Assembly (NCBI RefSeq): GCF_003732275.1
Contig: NZ_MOBM01000038.1
Span: forward strand, 124,001 to 188,000
DNA from: Pseudomonas frederiksbergensis
Lineage (GTDB): Bacteria > Pseudomonadota > Gammaproteobacteria > Pseudomonadales > Pseudomonadaceae
Length of the DNA: 64,000 nucleotides
Direction of reading: 5' to 3'
Below, piece after piece: positions 28,248 through 37,184 of this stretch. How positions within the stretch are numbered: the stretch's first letter is position 1; every line of letters starts with the position of its first letter. The notes beneath the pieces were generated by a model. It did not search any database and was not told where the DNA came from. It was given only the letters and a program-made list of their open reading frames with translations. A program made the translations under genes and the position numbers.

Positions 28248-30722
28248 TCAGGCAGAGACTTTTCCTTGGCGATGATCCACGAAGAACGCCTTGCCTTTGC
28301 CGATCCGGTCGGAGGCCTTGGGCATGTTCGCCGCTTGGGTATCCTGGCCATCGACATACCAGTAGCAATGGCTGACTGCCCGGGTGATGCCCACATAAGC
28401 CAGTCGCAGAATCTCGTCTTTCTGTGCGCTGTCGTAAGCTTCGCTGTCGCCAGCCTTGCCAAGCCCGGCCATGCGATAGACCTGGTTCTTGTAAGGAGAA
28501 CTGGTCAAGTGCTGGCAATCGCCCAGCAGAAATACCGCATCAGCCTGCAGGCCCTTGGCGCTGTGGTAAGTCAGTTGTTTGAGCCGTCGAGCCTCATACG
28601 GCAAGCTTGAATCCAGATTAACTACAGATTGAATATGCTCTTCTATCAATGACTTATCACTGCTTTTTCGATAAAGCATCAAGATTGAATCGCCCTTTCT
28701 GTAGTGCTCGATCAAGCGCTGGGCCATACCCTGGTCATCCCGATCGAGCACATTCACCGGCAGCAGCGCCTTGGGCTCGCCACTGGCCTTGGCCTTCTTG
28801 CCAGCGATCGCCGGCGCCGCGCGGACAATATGCTCCGCCGCGTCGATGATGTGCTGATGGCTGCGGTAATTGTCACTGAGCATCACTTTGGTCGTGCTCG
28901 GCGACGGGAACTCCTTGTTGAACTCCATGAAGTACGTCGGCGAGCTGCCGCGCCAGCCATAGATGGATTGCCAGTCATCGCCGACACAAAGCAATGACGA
29001 ACGTTGCGCCCCGCGCCCCACATGCATGGTCGGTCCGCGACTGCGGATCTCGGCCAGGCTGGCGCGAATCCAGGAAACGATCTGCGGCGACACGTCCTGA
29101 AACTCGTCAATCATCAAGTGCGACATTGGCCTGAGCAGCTCATCGCTCAGCAGCTTGAGATTCTCCGGCGAATGCTCACTGAACAAGGCGAACATCCGGT
29201 TGTAAGTCATTACCGGTGGCGATTGATCCAGCAGATGATCTTCCAGCGCTCGCCAGAACAGGCTCAAGGCCTCAAAGAAAAACCGGTCCGGGTCATCCTT
29301 GGCGAAGCTCATCTGGCCCACGGCATTCGGCACATCCAGGCCGAGGTTTTCAATAAACCCGGCCGCCGCGACAAAACAGTCCAGCAACGGCGCGGAACCG
29401 AGCTCGCCCTTGACCTTGTAATCGAAGCCCGGCCCGGCGCTGGCGTCCCCGGCAAGCGATGCCAAAACACGCCGTGAAGACTCATAACTGTCTAACCATA
29501 TCAAAGGCTTACGACAGAAAGCTTGAAACAACGTGCGCTTTACCGCCCATTCTGCGCGCACTGAGAGTTTGGCATTCGGACGGCTGACCTGGGGATTTTC
29601 CCGGGGATCGAAACCCAGCACTACCCAGGCGTCGAGCGTCGGAATGTAGCCGTGGCAATGAAAGGTCGAACCGTTGATATCGAAGGTCTGACGATTCGGT
29701 TCGATGCCCTTGATCGGCCAGGCACCGGCGCGAAACCATAGGTCTTCGATTGTGTCGCACAGTTCTTCATCGCGCTTGGCGGCCAATTCGGTCACCGCCA
29801 TGCGCTTCTGCACGTCCGGGTGATCACGCTCCAGCTCCTTGAGCTGCAAGGCGTGACGCGACAACGGCTTGATCAGTTCGCGAAAACGCTCATCGCGAGT
29901 GTGCAGGCTGTGATAGCAGGCATTGAGTTGCTGGCGCTGGGCGTCGTTGATGCGCAGGTCGAAGGGGTTGCTGTCGACCTCCTCGTCGCCGCCTTGCGCG
30001 CGGTGACTGAGGTTTTCGAAGGCTTGCAGCCGCTCGAAACCCGGCAGGCTGCGGACCATCGGCAGGATGCGCGAATGGAAAGTGCGCACCAGATCCCGCG
30101 CTTCTTTAAGGTTGATTCCCCGGCCCCACACTGCAAACAGCTCGATCAGCTTATTGATGAAGTCCTTGCGCGATTCGCGAGTGAAGGTCACCACGGTCAT
30201 CGAGCTCAACTCAAACCCCAGGTAGTGGCTGAGCAGCAGAATTCGCAGCACCAGGGTGGTCGACTTGCCCGCGCCCGCCCCGGCGATCACCGAGGTCGAC
30301 GGTGTGTCGCTGAAAATCATCTTCCATTGGGCGGCGCTCGGTTGGGCATGCGCGGGCAGCAGTCGCGCCACGTCGGCCTTCATGCGCTTCTTCAGCTCAG
30401 CACTCAATGGCAGGCGCCAATCGTCGAACAGATTGTCATCGACATTGGGCGGTCGATGTTCGGTTGAGCGCGAGTCACGAATCAACAGAACCTGCCGACC
30501 TTCCTCCAGCCCCTCGAGTTTGCCTTCCTTATAGCCGTACTCCACGCCGGCGCTGTGACCGCTGCGAAAACCGTCGGCTTGGCCATGCAGCCAGGACGCA
30601 CGGTGTTGCGCGCGCAGACGGGTAAGACCGTGGCCAAAGAACCGGGCGGCCAGGCGCTTGAACAAAGGCATCTCGGCCAAGGGACGAAGTTCGGGGGGAA
30701 GATCGGGGGTGTGTTGCGGCAC
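28248..30722 (-). CDS. UvrD/Rep-type superfamily 1 DNA helicase
   Basis: 824 residues. Motif I GAGAGKST at 148-155, Ia TVVTFTRESRKDF, II LMIDEFQDVSP, III GDDWQSIYGWRGS, IV LSDNYRSHQ, V TYHSAKGLQADAVFL and VI AYVGITRAVSH are all present, so the ATPase should be active. An unusual N-terminal ~140 residues (LRAQHRASWLHGQADGFRSG, then a Gly/Glu-rich EGKLEGLEEG stretch) precede the motor and a large insert follows Ia. Distinct from core UvrD and Rep; likely an accessory repair or R-loop helicase. Stands alone. Confidence 0.88.
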   Translation of the reverse strand: MPQHTPDLPPELRPLAEMPLFKRLAARFFGHGLTRLRAQHRASWLHGQADGFRSGHSAGVEYGYKEGKLEGLEEGRQVLLIRDSRSTEHRPPNVDDNLFDDWRLPLSAELKKRMKADVARLLPAHAQPSAAQWKMIFSDTPSTSVIAGAGAGKSTTLVLRILLLSHYLGFELSSMTVVTFTRESRKDFINKLIELFAVWGRGINLKEARDLVRTFHSRILPMVRSLPGFERLQAFENLSHRAQGGDEEVDSNPFDLRINDAQRQQLNACYHSLHTRDERFRELIKPLSRHALQLKELERDHPDVQKRMAVTELAAKRDEELCDTIEDLWFRAGAWPIKGIEPNRQTFDINGSTFHCHGYIPTLDAWVVLGFDPRENPQVSRPNAKLSVRAEWAVKRTLFQAFCRKPLIWLDSYESSRRVLASLAGDASAGPGFDYKVKGELGSAPLLDCFVAAAGFIENLGLDVPNAVGQMSFAKDDPDRFFFEALSLFWRALEDHLLDQSPPVMTYNRMFALFSEHSPENLKLLSDELLRPMSHLMIDEFQDVSPQIVSWIRASLAEIRSRGPTMHVGRGAQRSSLLCVGDDWQSIYGWRGSSPTYFMEFNKEFPSPSTTKVMLSDNYRSHQHIIDAAEHIVRAAPAIAGKKAKASGEPKALLPVNVLDRDDQGMAQRLIEHYRKGDSILMLYRKSSDKSLIEEHIQSVVNLDSSLPYEARRLKQLTYHSAKGLQADAVFLLGDCQHLTSSPYKNQVYRMAGLGKAGDSEAYDSAQKDEILRLAYVGITRAVSHCYWYVDGQDTQAANMPKASDRIGKGKAFFVDHRQGKVSA

Positions 30723-31001
30723 GCTGACGGACTCCAGGGTGTGAGGCTGTTGAGGGCTATGGTGTCTGCATTTGCCGTTGAGTTCTAGTGAAATGCTTAT
30801 AGGTCATTGGCTTATACGATGAAGTGAAGGCTGGGTGAGAATGTTTCGAGGTTATTTGATATCAGCTAATTCGATTGTATTGAGGCATTTTTTACGCTTT
30901 TTATCGATGATTGCCTGATAGATGATGCTTGCCATCAACCACCGGTTCTCGTTTGTGGCTCAGGCGTTCTGCCCCATGACGAACCTTTTCAGGAGACGAT
31001 C

Positions 31002-31697
31002 ATGCTTGAACTCAGACCTTTCAACTCGCTGGGTGGCGCGCATCATGGCTGGTTGGATGCCCATCACCACTTTTCGTTCGCCGAATACCACGACCCCAAA
31101 CGCATGAACTGGGGCAACCTGCGGGTGTGGAACGACGATGTGATTGCCGCCGGTACCGGGTTCCCGCAACACCCGCACCGCGACATGGAAATCATCACCT
31201 ACGTTCGTGAAGGCGCGATTACCCACCAAGACAACCTTGGCAACAAGGGCCGCACCGAAGCGGGCGACGTGCAGGTCATGAGCGCCGGCACCGGGATCGC
31301 TCACAGTGAGTACAACCTGGAAGCGACCGAGACCCGGATTTTTCAGATCTGGATCATCCCCAACGAAGTCGGTTCGGCGCCGTCGTGGGGTGCCAAACCG
31401 TTCCCTAAAGGCGAGCGCGAAGGTTTCGTGACCCTGGCCAGCGGCAAGGCCGGCGACGATCAAAGCCTGCACATTCGCGCTGATGCGCGTCTGGTGGCGG
31501 CGAATCTGAAGGCCGGTGAGTCCGCGGAGTATCACCTGGATAGCGGCCGTCGCGCCTATCTGGTCCCAGCCACTGGGGTCATTGAAGTCAATGGCTTACG
31601 TGCACAAGCTCGAGACGGTGTTGCGATTGCCGATGAGCAGGTGTTGCGCGTGACCGCGATTGAGGACAGTGAGATTGTGTTGGTGGATGTGGCTTGA
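31002..31697 (+). CDS. Pirin family protein (YhhW-like bicupin)
   Basis: 231 residues, ATG preceded by AGGAGA. The N-terminal cupin carries the metal pattern FPQHPHRDMEIITYVREG (His residues at about 57, 59, and His 101 in GIAHSEYN) and the family phrase GDVQVMSAGTGIAHSE. C-terminal cupin is degenerate as usual. Related YhhW has quercetinase activity in vitro. Monocistronic, closed by a strong terminator at 31715. Confidence 0.88.
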   Translation: MLELRPFNSLGGAHHGWLDAHHHFSFAEYHDPKRMNWGNLRVWNDDVIAAGTGFPQHPHRDMEIITYVREGAITHQDNLGNKGRTEAGDVQVMSAGTGIAHSEYNLEATETRIFQIWIIPNEVGSAPSWGAKPFPKGEREGFVTLASGKAGDDQSLHIRADARLVAANLKAGESAEYHLDSGRRAYLVPATGVIEVNGLRAQARDGVAIADEQVLRVTAIEDSEIVLVDVA

Positions 31698-31714
31698 TGG
31701 GGTAAAGGCGGGAC

Positions 31715-31750
31715 AAAAAAGGGGCGACCGTTAATGGTCGCCCCTTTTTT
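31715..31750 (+). terminator. Rho-independent terminator after the pirin gene
   Basis: Stem GGGGCGACC-GTTAAT-GGTCGCCCC followed by six Ts and preceded by six As, so it can work in both directions. It lies 18 bases after the pirin stop. Confidence 0.9.
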
Positions 31751-31761
31751 CATTTTCCATT

Positions 31762-31892
31762 TGTGGCGAGGGAGCTTGCTCCCGTCCGGCTGCGAAGCAG
31801 TTGTATCCAACCAGCGAGGTGTACCTGTTACACCTCGCCAACCGATTTGGGGCCGCTTCGCGCCCCAGCGGGAGCAAGCTCCCTCGCCACAG
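31762..31892. repeat. REPIN, GTGGCGAGGGAGC subtype; last one in the window
   Basis: Arms TGTGGCGAGGGAGCTTGCTC and GGAGCAAGCTCCCTCGCCAC A, spacer with CGGCTGCGAAGCAGTTG. It sits between the pirin terminator and the pgm stop. No further element of this type is visible to the right. Confidence 0.85.
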
Positions 31893-31901
31893 GGCCCTCA
31901 A

Positions 31902-33548
31902 TCACTTCGCAGAAATCGCGCCATCCACAAGTGTCTGAGCTTCCGCTACCAACTGTTTGAGGTGGTCGTCGCTGACAAAGCTTTCCGCATAGATCTTGTA
32001 GATATCCTCAGTGCCCGACGGACGCGCCGCGAACCAACCGTTCTCGGTCATGACTTTCAGACCGCCAATGGCCTGGTCGTTGCCCGGCGCATGACTGAGG
32101 ATGCTCTGGATCGCTTCACCCGCCAGTTGAGTCGAGGTGACCTGATCCGGCGACAATTTGCTCAGCAGCGCTTTCTGCTCAGGGTTTGCCTTGGCATCGA
32201 CCCGTACCGAGAAAGGTTCGCCCAGCTCATCGGTCAATGCGCGATAGGCCTGGCTAGGGTCACGGCCCGTGCGAGCGGTCATTTCCGCGGCCAGCAATGC
32301 CGGAATCAAGCCGTCTTTGTCGGTACACCAGACACTGCCGTCCTTGCGCAGGAACGACGCGCCAGCACTTTCTTCACCGCCAAAACCGAGGGAGCCGTCG
32401 AACAGGCCGTCGGCAAACCATTTGAAGCCGACCGGCACTTCGTACAGACGACGGCCCAGACGCTTGGCAACACGATCGATCAAGCCACTGCTGACCACGG
32501 TTTTACCCACGGCCGCATCGGCGCGCCATAGCGGACGGTTCTGGAACAGGTAATCGATCGACACCGCGAGGTAGTTGTTGGGTGCCAGCAAACCGCCGGA
32601 CGGGGTCACGATGCCATGGCGGTCGTGATCCGGGTCACAGGCAAAGGCCACGTCGAAACGCTCTTTCAGGCCGATCAGGCCTTGCATGGCGTGGCTGGAC
32701 GATGGGTCCATGCGGATCTGCCCGTCCCAGTCGACGGTCATGAAACGGAATGTCGCATCAACCTCTTTATTCACCACCTCCAGGTCCAGGCGGTAGTGCT
32801 CGGCAATCGCCGACCAGTAGCGCACCCCTGCTCCGCCCAGCGGATCGACACCCAGACGCAGCTTCGCATCGCGGATGACGTCGAAGTCGATCACATTGAT
32901 CAGGTCGGCGACATAGGTGTTGAGGTAATCGTGACGATGGGTGGTGCTAGCCTTCAGCGCCTGCTCGTAGCTGATGCGTTTGACACCGGCGAGTTTGGCC
33001 GCCAGCAACTCGTTGGCCTTGGCTTCGATCCACTTGGTGATGTGGGTATCGGCCGGGCCGCCGTTGGTAGGGTTGTACTTGTAGCCGCCGCTTTGTGGCG
33101 GGTTGTGGGACGGGGTGATGACGATACCGTCCGCCAGGCCCGAGGTGCGCCCACGGTTGTAGCAAAGAATCGCGTGGGAAATGGCCGGGGTCGGCGTGTA
33201 TTCGTCGCCTTCGGCGATCATCACCGTCACACCGTTTGCCGCCAGGACTTCCAGGGCACTGGCACCGGCCGGCGTGGACAGCGCGTGGGTGTCGATCCCG
33301 ACGAACAGCGGACCGTCGATGCCCTGGGCTTCGCGGTACAGGCAGATCGCCTGGCTGATGGCCAGAACGTGCCATTCGTTGAAACTCAGGTCGAACGAGC
33401 TACCTCGGTGTCCGGACGTGCCGAAGGCGACGCGTTGGGTAGAAATGGCTGCATCGGGCTGGCCGGTGTAATAGGCCGTTACCAGTCGCGGGATGTCGAC
33501 CAACAGTTCTGCCGGTGCCGGTTTGCCCGCAAAAGGACTGAGTGTCAT
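31902..33548 (-). CDS. pgm: Alpha-D-glucose phosphate-specific phosphoglucomutase
   Basis: 548 residues, the typical length of the bacterial Pgm (PGM5-type). Phosphoserine Ser147 in GIVITPSHNPP, Mg loop CDPDHDRHG (Asp305, 307, 309), sugar-specificity loop FGGEESAGAS and the C-terminal phosphate loop RPSGTEDIYKIY. Interconverts glucose 1-phosphate and glucose 6-phosphate. Monocistronic, with a short gap to the MocR gene transcribed in the same direction. Confidence 0.93.
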   Translation of the reverse strand: MTLSPFAGKPAPAELLVDIPRLVTAYYTGQPDAAISTQRVAFGTSGHRGSSFDLSFNEWHVLAISQAICLYREAQGIDGPLFVGIDTHALSTPAGASALEVLAANGVTVMIAEGDEYTPTPAISHAILCYNRGRTSGLADGIVITPSHNPPQSGGYKYNPTNGGPADTHITKWIEAKANELLAAKLAGVKRISYEQALKASTTHRHDYLNTYVADLINVIDFDVIRDAKLRLGVDPLGGAGVRYWSAIAEHYRLDLEVVNKEVDATFRFMTVDWDGQIRMDPSSSHAMQGLIGLKERFDVAFACDPDHDRHGIVTPSGGLLAPNNYLAVSIDYLFQNRPLWRADAAVGKTVVSSGLIDRVAKRLGRRLYEVPVGFKWFADGLFDGSLGFGGEESAGASFLRKDGSVWCTDKDGLIPALLAAEMTARTGRDPSQAYRALTDELGEPFSVRVDAKANPEQKALLSKLSPDQVTSTQLAGEAIQSILSHAPGNDQAIGGLKVMTENGWFAARPSGTEDIYKIYAESFVSDDHLKQLVAEAQTLVDGAISAK

Positions 33549-33658
33549 GCAAAACCTCTGAGAGAGAGTGGTTCGGGAATAGAACGCAGTTTACTGACAG
33601 TTTGCCCCTGGCGCGATGTTATCGATTGTCAGGTTCAGGGGAGGATTTGCACTTCGAC

Positions 33659-35059
33659 TCAGTCGAGCGATTCCAGACGCAAGGCATCCCCCAAAAGTCC
33701 CAGTGCGTCGGCGAGGTCGTGGTGCCCACCGAAGGTGTGGCTCAGGCGCAAGTGCTGCCGGTGCAGGCCCTGCAAGCTGAACAATTCTCCCGGCGCAATG
33801 ACTACATGCTGCTTGAGTAAACGCTCGAACACTCGACGCACATCAACCTGGCGCAACGAGCGGATCCAGATCGTCGCCCCGCCTTGGGGTTCAACGAAGT
33901 GCAGCGCATCAGGCAGACGTTCTTCAAGCAACTGAGTCATCTGCACCATGCGTTCCTTGAGTAATCGACGCAACACCAGCAGGTGTTGATCAATGCGTCC
34001 GTTGCTGTACAGCCGCGCAATGGCCTTCTGACGAATCAGCGACAAACGGAAAGCGCGTAGCAAAAAGTGCCGTTGCAATTCGGCACGCAGTTGTCGTGAC
34101 AACAGATAGCCGAAGGGCGCCTCCGACCCGATGATCTTCTCGAATGTGGAAAACACGATCAGCCGATCCGGGTCCAGCAGATCGCGAAACCGCAGGCCGC
34201 CAGGCTCGAATTCGAGCTCGCCGTAACAGTCATTTTCCAGCACCCAACTGCCATGTCGTTCCAGAAGTTGTGCGGTGGTTTGCCTGTGGCCGTCAGGCGC
34301 CACACTGCCCCGGGGCATGTTCAGCCCCGATGAAAGCATCACCAGCCGCACCCGCTTGGTCTCAAGCAGCTCCTTCAACTGCTCAAGATCCAGGCCGCCA
34401 TTGGCTTGCAGCGGCAGCTCGATCACCTGCACGTCCGCGTCCTGGAGCAGGCGCAGAATGACCCAGTCGCAAGGCGATTCGACCACCACCACAGCGTCTT
34501 TGAGGTCAAGGATGGCGATCAATATTTCCAGGACTCCTCGCAGGTCGGCGCCGATATAGACATCATCGGCATGCCAGCAACGTGTCGGCGAAGTGGTGTA
34601 GCGCGCCGCGAGAGCTGTACGCAGCTCCAGCTCGCCGCAGGGTTGCGAGGACGGTTGTGGCTGGCGCGGATACTGGCGCAGCAGTTCTCTCTCCAACAGC
34701 AGCAACGGGCTATCCAGGGGTTGTAATGACGCCGGCTCATCGGCGCTCAGCACCAGCATGCCGGGACGTCTGGCGTTGACATAAACCGTTTCGAGCAGGT
34801 CCTTGCCGCTACCGGGTATGCCGATTGAGGACACGGGGAGTGCGTAGTAGCCGGACTTGGCCACCGAGTAGACGCGCCCTTCCTTCTCCAACAGCGAGTA
34901 GGCGTACTGAATGGTCGAGATCGACACGCTCAGGCGGTGCGCCAGCTGTCGCAATGAAGGCAGGCGCACTTGCACGTCACTGCCCGGCTCATTGATCAGG
35001 TTAGTCAGGTAACGGTACACCGCCTGATACGCAAAATCGGTATCTCGTGGTCCTTTCAT
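33659..35059 (-). CDS. MocR-type GntR regulator with aminotransferase-like domain
   Basis: 466 residues from the ATG at 35057-35059 (a longer in-frame extension lacks a ribosome site). N-terminal GntR winged helix (about 5-75: YRYLTNLINEP, LPSLRQLAHRLSVSISTIQYAYSLLEKEG), a linker and an aminotransferase fold type I domain (YTTSPTRCWHADDVYIGADL, VVVESPCDW, LSSGLNMPRG, ENDCYGELEF). At the usual PLP-lysine site the sequence reads VFSTFEKIIGSEAPFGYLL, where SxxxK is recognisable. Function: effector-sensing transcription factor. It lies 67 bases after an unknown 497-aa gene, its most likely target or partner. Confidence 0.85.
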   Translation of the reverse strand: MKGPRDTDFAYQAVYRYLTNLINEPGSDVQVRLPSLRQLAHRLSVSISTIQYAYSLLEKEGRVYSVAKSGYYALPVSSIGIPGSGKDLLETVYVNARRPGMLVLSADEPASLQPLDSPLLLLERELLRQYPRQPQPSSQPCGELELRTALAARYTTSPTRCWHADDVYIGADLRGVLEILIAILDLKDAVVVVESPCDWVILRLLQDADVQVIELPLQANGGLDLEQLKELLETKRVRLVMLSSGLNMPRGSVAPDGHRQTTAQLLERHGSWVLENDCYGELEFEPGGLRFRDLLDPDRLIVFSTFEKIIGSEAPFGYLLSRQLRAELQRHFLLRAFRLSLIRQKAIARLYSNGRIDQHLLVLRRLLKERMVQMTQLLEERLPDALHFVEPQGGATIWIRSLRQVDVRRVFERLLKQHVVIAPGELFSLQGLHRQHLRLSHTFGGHHDLADALGLLGDALRLESLD

Positions 35060-35126
35060 GGGTAATGGCCGAACAGGCTGCGAACGTCGTGACGCATCCT
35101 TGCTGAATCCGTCAAACCTGGCACTT

Positions 35127-36620
35127 TCACCGGCCCGTCGACCATTCGCCAGCCACGGTCGCTCCACTATCGGGTTCCGTGGTTTCAGCTTGCACTCCCA
35201 CGTCGCCGCTTTCCATGACGAGCGCCCCGCCCTCATCCCGAACCAGCGGCCCCATGCGGTAAAGCGTACCGATCAGGCTCACGGGCAACCCGCTGACATC
35301 GACCATCCACTGCAGAACCTGCTCGGGTGCCGGACCGCCCTGCATCGCCCGGTGCAAGTCCGGTAACGCCACGAGCATGCCGGGATGGCATTGACGAAGA
35401 AAATGCTCAAGCGCCGCACCGTTATCGGCAAAAGGGGCGAACAGCAGACACACCAATTGAGCCTCGCTCAAACCGAGGTTCTTTTGTGCTTCGGCCGCCG
35501 CCAATGCGCGCTGGTCGGTCATTGTCATCGGGTTGCCGAAGGTCTCCATTGCCTGTTCGCAAAAGCGCTCTGGAACCTGTTTACGACGCATCATCACCAG
35601 CGCCCGCTGCAGGTATTCGCCGACGCCCCTCTCGTAGGTGCGACCGTGTACAAAGCACGCTTGCAAGCCACGAGGATGCGCGGATATCGACAGACTTACG
35701 TAGTCGTTATCACTGAGCTGAGCCGACAACTCGTCAGGTTGGAACCCGAGGAAATCGGTGAGCAGTGGCCAGCGATCTTCCAGATTACTGACCAGCATGT
35801 CGTGAATATCAATGAAGGTCGTGCGGCGACAGGTTTCAAAACGATCGGAGGGACGCCACGCAGCCTGGGCCGATTCAGGATAAAACTCGCGGTAGCAATC
35901 GCTGCCCAGTTCATCGAGTCGCGCGAACAGACACTCGTAGCCCGTTTCATGAGGGTCCGGTGTCTTGAGCCCGGCTTTGGCCGCCGCACGATTCAATCCC
36001 TCGAGAAACTGTTTCTGCCGACGGGGCGTATCGCTACTGATCAATGCATCCACCCCCTTGTCCCAGCGGGCGATCTGTCCGTAAAACTCACCGGTCGCCA
36101 GGTACCCGTCATCCCACAGATCAAGCGGCCCGTCCCAGGCACGGCGGTGCCCGACCATCAGCAGATTGAGCCGATTCGACTCGCGACCGGCTTCGGAAAT
36201 CGGCGCCAGATGGTTGAACGGCAGGACTTCACGATTATCGACCATCAACACTTCGACCCGGGGATCGTCGTAGAGAAACAACGCAGAGCAGCTGCGATGA
36301 ATATTTTCCAGGGCAGTCGAAGCAGTACCGTTCAAGCGCAAAGTCGCCACTCGCAATTGAAACGTCGCCGGAGCCCTGCCGGCGATACTCAGCTGCGCGG
36401 CGCGCAGTAGCGCCAGGGTGTAGCAGCTGTCGCGAGACCCGGACTGGATTGCCAGCACTTTGTAATCGCCAATACGCTCAAAACCTCCTGCGGACACCAC
36501 CAGGCGCTGAATCAGCAATTGCAATGCCGTGCGCTCGGCGCGAGAGAAAAAACCCAGCAAACGCTGCAACATTTGCTGGTAAACATAGTTCATTGCCTGA
36601 TCATGGGTAGCGGTCATCAT
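35127..36620 (-). CDS. Unrecognised 497-residue protein upstream of the MocR regulator
   Basis: 497 residues, no signal peptide and no membrane helix. It starts HDQAMNYVYQQMLQRLLGFF with an alpha-helical region, followed by alternating strands (YKVLAIQSGSRDSCYTLALL; ALFLYDDPRVEVLMVDN) and a conserved-looking tryptophan-rich RRAWDGPLDLWDDGYLATGE at about 157-176. The C-terminus is acidic and low complexity. I do not recognise the family. Good codon usage over its whole length and tight spacing with the MocR gene argue that it is expressed. Function unknown. Confidence 0.65.
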   Translation of the reverse strand: MMTATHDQAMNYVYQQMLQRLLGFFSRAERTALQLLIQRLVVSAGGFERIGDYKVLAIQSGSRDSCYTLALLRAAQLSIAGRAPATFQLRVATLRLNGTASTALENIHRSCSALFLYDDPRVEVLMVDNREVLPFNHLAPISEAGRESNRLNLLMVGHRRAWDGPLDLWDDGYLATGEFYGQIARWDKGVDALISSDTPRRQKQFLEGLNRAAAKAGLKTPDPHETGYECLFARLDELGSDCYREFYPESAQAAWRPSDRFETCRRTTFIDIHDMLVSNLEDRWPLLTDFLGFQPDELSAQLSDNDYVSLSISAHPRGLQACFVHGRTYERGVGEYLQRALVMMRRKQVPERFCEQAMETFGNPMTMTDQRALAAAEAQKNLGLSEAQLVCLLFAPFADNGAALEHFLRQCHPGMLVALPDLHRAMQGGPAPEQVLQWMVDVSGLPVSLIGTLYRMGPLVRDEGGALVMESGDVGVQAETTEPDSGATVAGEWSTGR

Positions 36621-36745
36621 TATTTACCTGTAACTCATAAGTTCAGTGCCACGCAAACAACGAAATGGAGTGCGCAACAGGTTATCTGTCATGAAATGGA
36701 ATGCCGGGGTTGTTGTTCAAATGCTAGCACTTAAGCACTGTGTAA

Positions 36746-36994
36746 TTATTTGAAATGATTGAATCTGACGGGCACCCCAAGGAGATACAAATCGCCGCAA
36801 CGCCAGGCAGAATGGGCCTCTTGCGCTCCCGCGCGATTTCCTAGGAAATTTCCGACAGCGTCCCACAGACACTTAGCACAGGAAATAAAGAAAGAAGTTG
36901 CCAATGAATGTAAGACAACTGAGCGGCGCCGCATTATTTGTTGAGCATATATTGCCGGCGCGCATTGAGGAGTTTCAGCCAGATACTCAGCCAT
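36746..36994 (-). CDS. Possible small protein of 82 residues
   Basis: An in-frame ATG at 36992-36994 has a good AAGGAA site 8 bases upstream and opens a frame MAEYLAETPQCAPAIYAQQ with several basic residues, a hydrophobic HSLATSFFISCAKCLW stretch and a C-terminal LYLLGVPVRFNHF. I do not recognise it. The ribosome site is the main support; it could be chance. Confidence 0.3.
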   Translation of the reverse strand: MAEYLAETPQCAPAIYAQQIMRRRSVVLHSLATSFFISCAKCLWDAVGNFLGNRAGAQEAHSAWRCGDLYLLGVPVRFNHFK

Positions 36995-37145
36995 GACTCT
37001 TTCCTTGAGATGAAAATAATCATTCAATTATCAGGGCTTATATAATGATTAGAAGATACAGATTGAGAGCAAAAACCAGTTCAGTTGCTGAACCAGACCA
37101 CCGACAGATCGATGGAACGTCTCATTTTGGAGCGACTGCCAGCAG

Positions 37146-37171
37146 AAGAGTCCGTGTTCACACGGACTCTT
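37146..37171. terminator. Perfect 11-base hairpin after the oxidoreductase gene
   Basis: AAGAGTCCGTG-TTCA-CACGGACTCTT, starting 13 bases beyond the stop of the minus-strand oxidoreductase gene. In the direction of transcription it is followed by TCTGCTGG rather than a run of T, so it is a weak or Rho-assisted terminator. Confidence 0.6.
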
Positions 37172-37184
37172 GCAGAGGAAGGGC

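Larger units (their letters stand above)
36621..37184. other. AT-rich intergenic region between the unknown gene and the oxidoreductase gene
   Basis: About 560 bases, visibly more AT-rich than the flanks. It must include the promoter of the 497-aa gene. It also holds one small minus-strand frame and a hairpin, both listed separately. No RNA gene is apparent. Confidence 0.5.
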
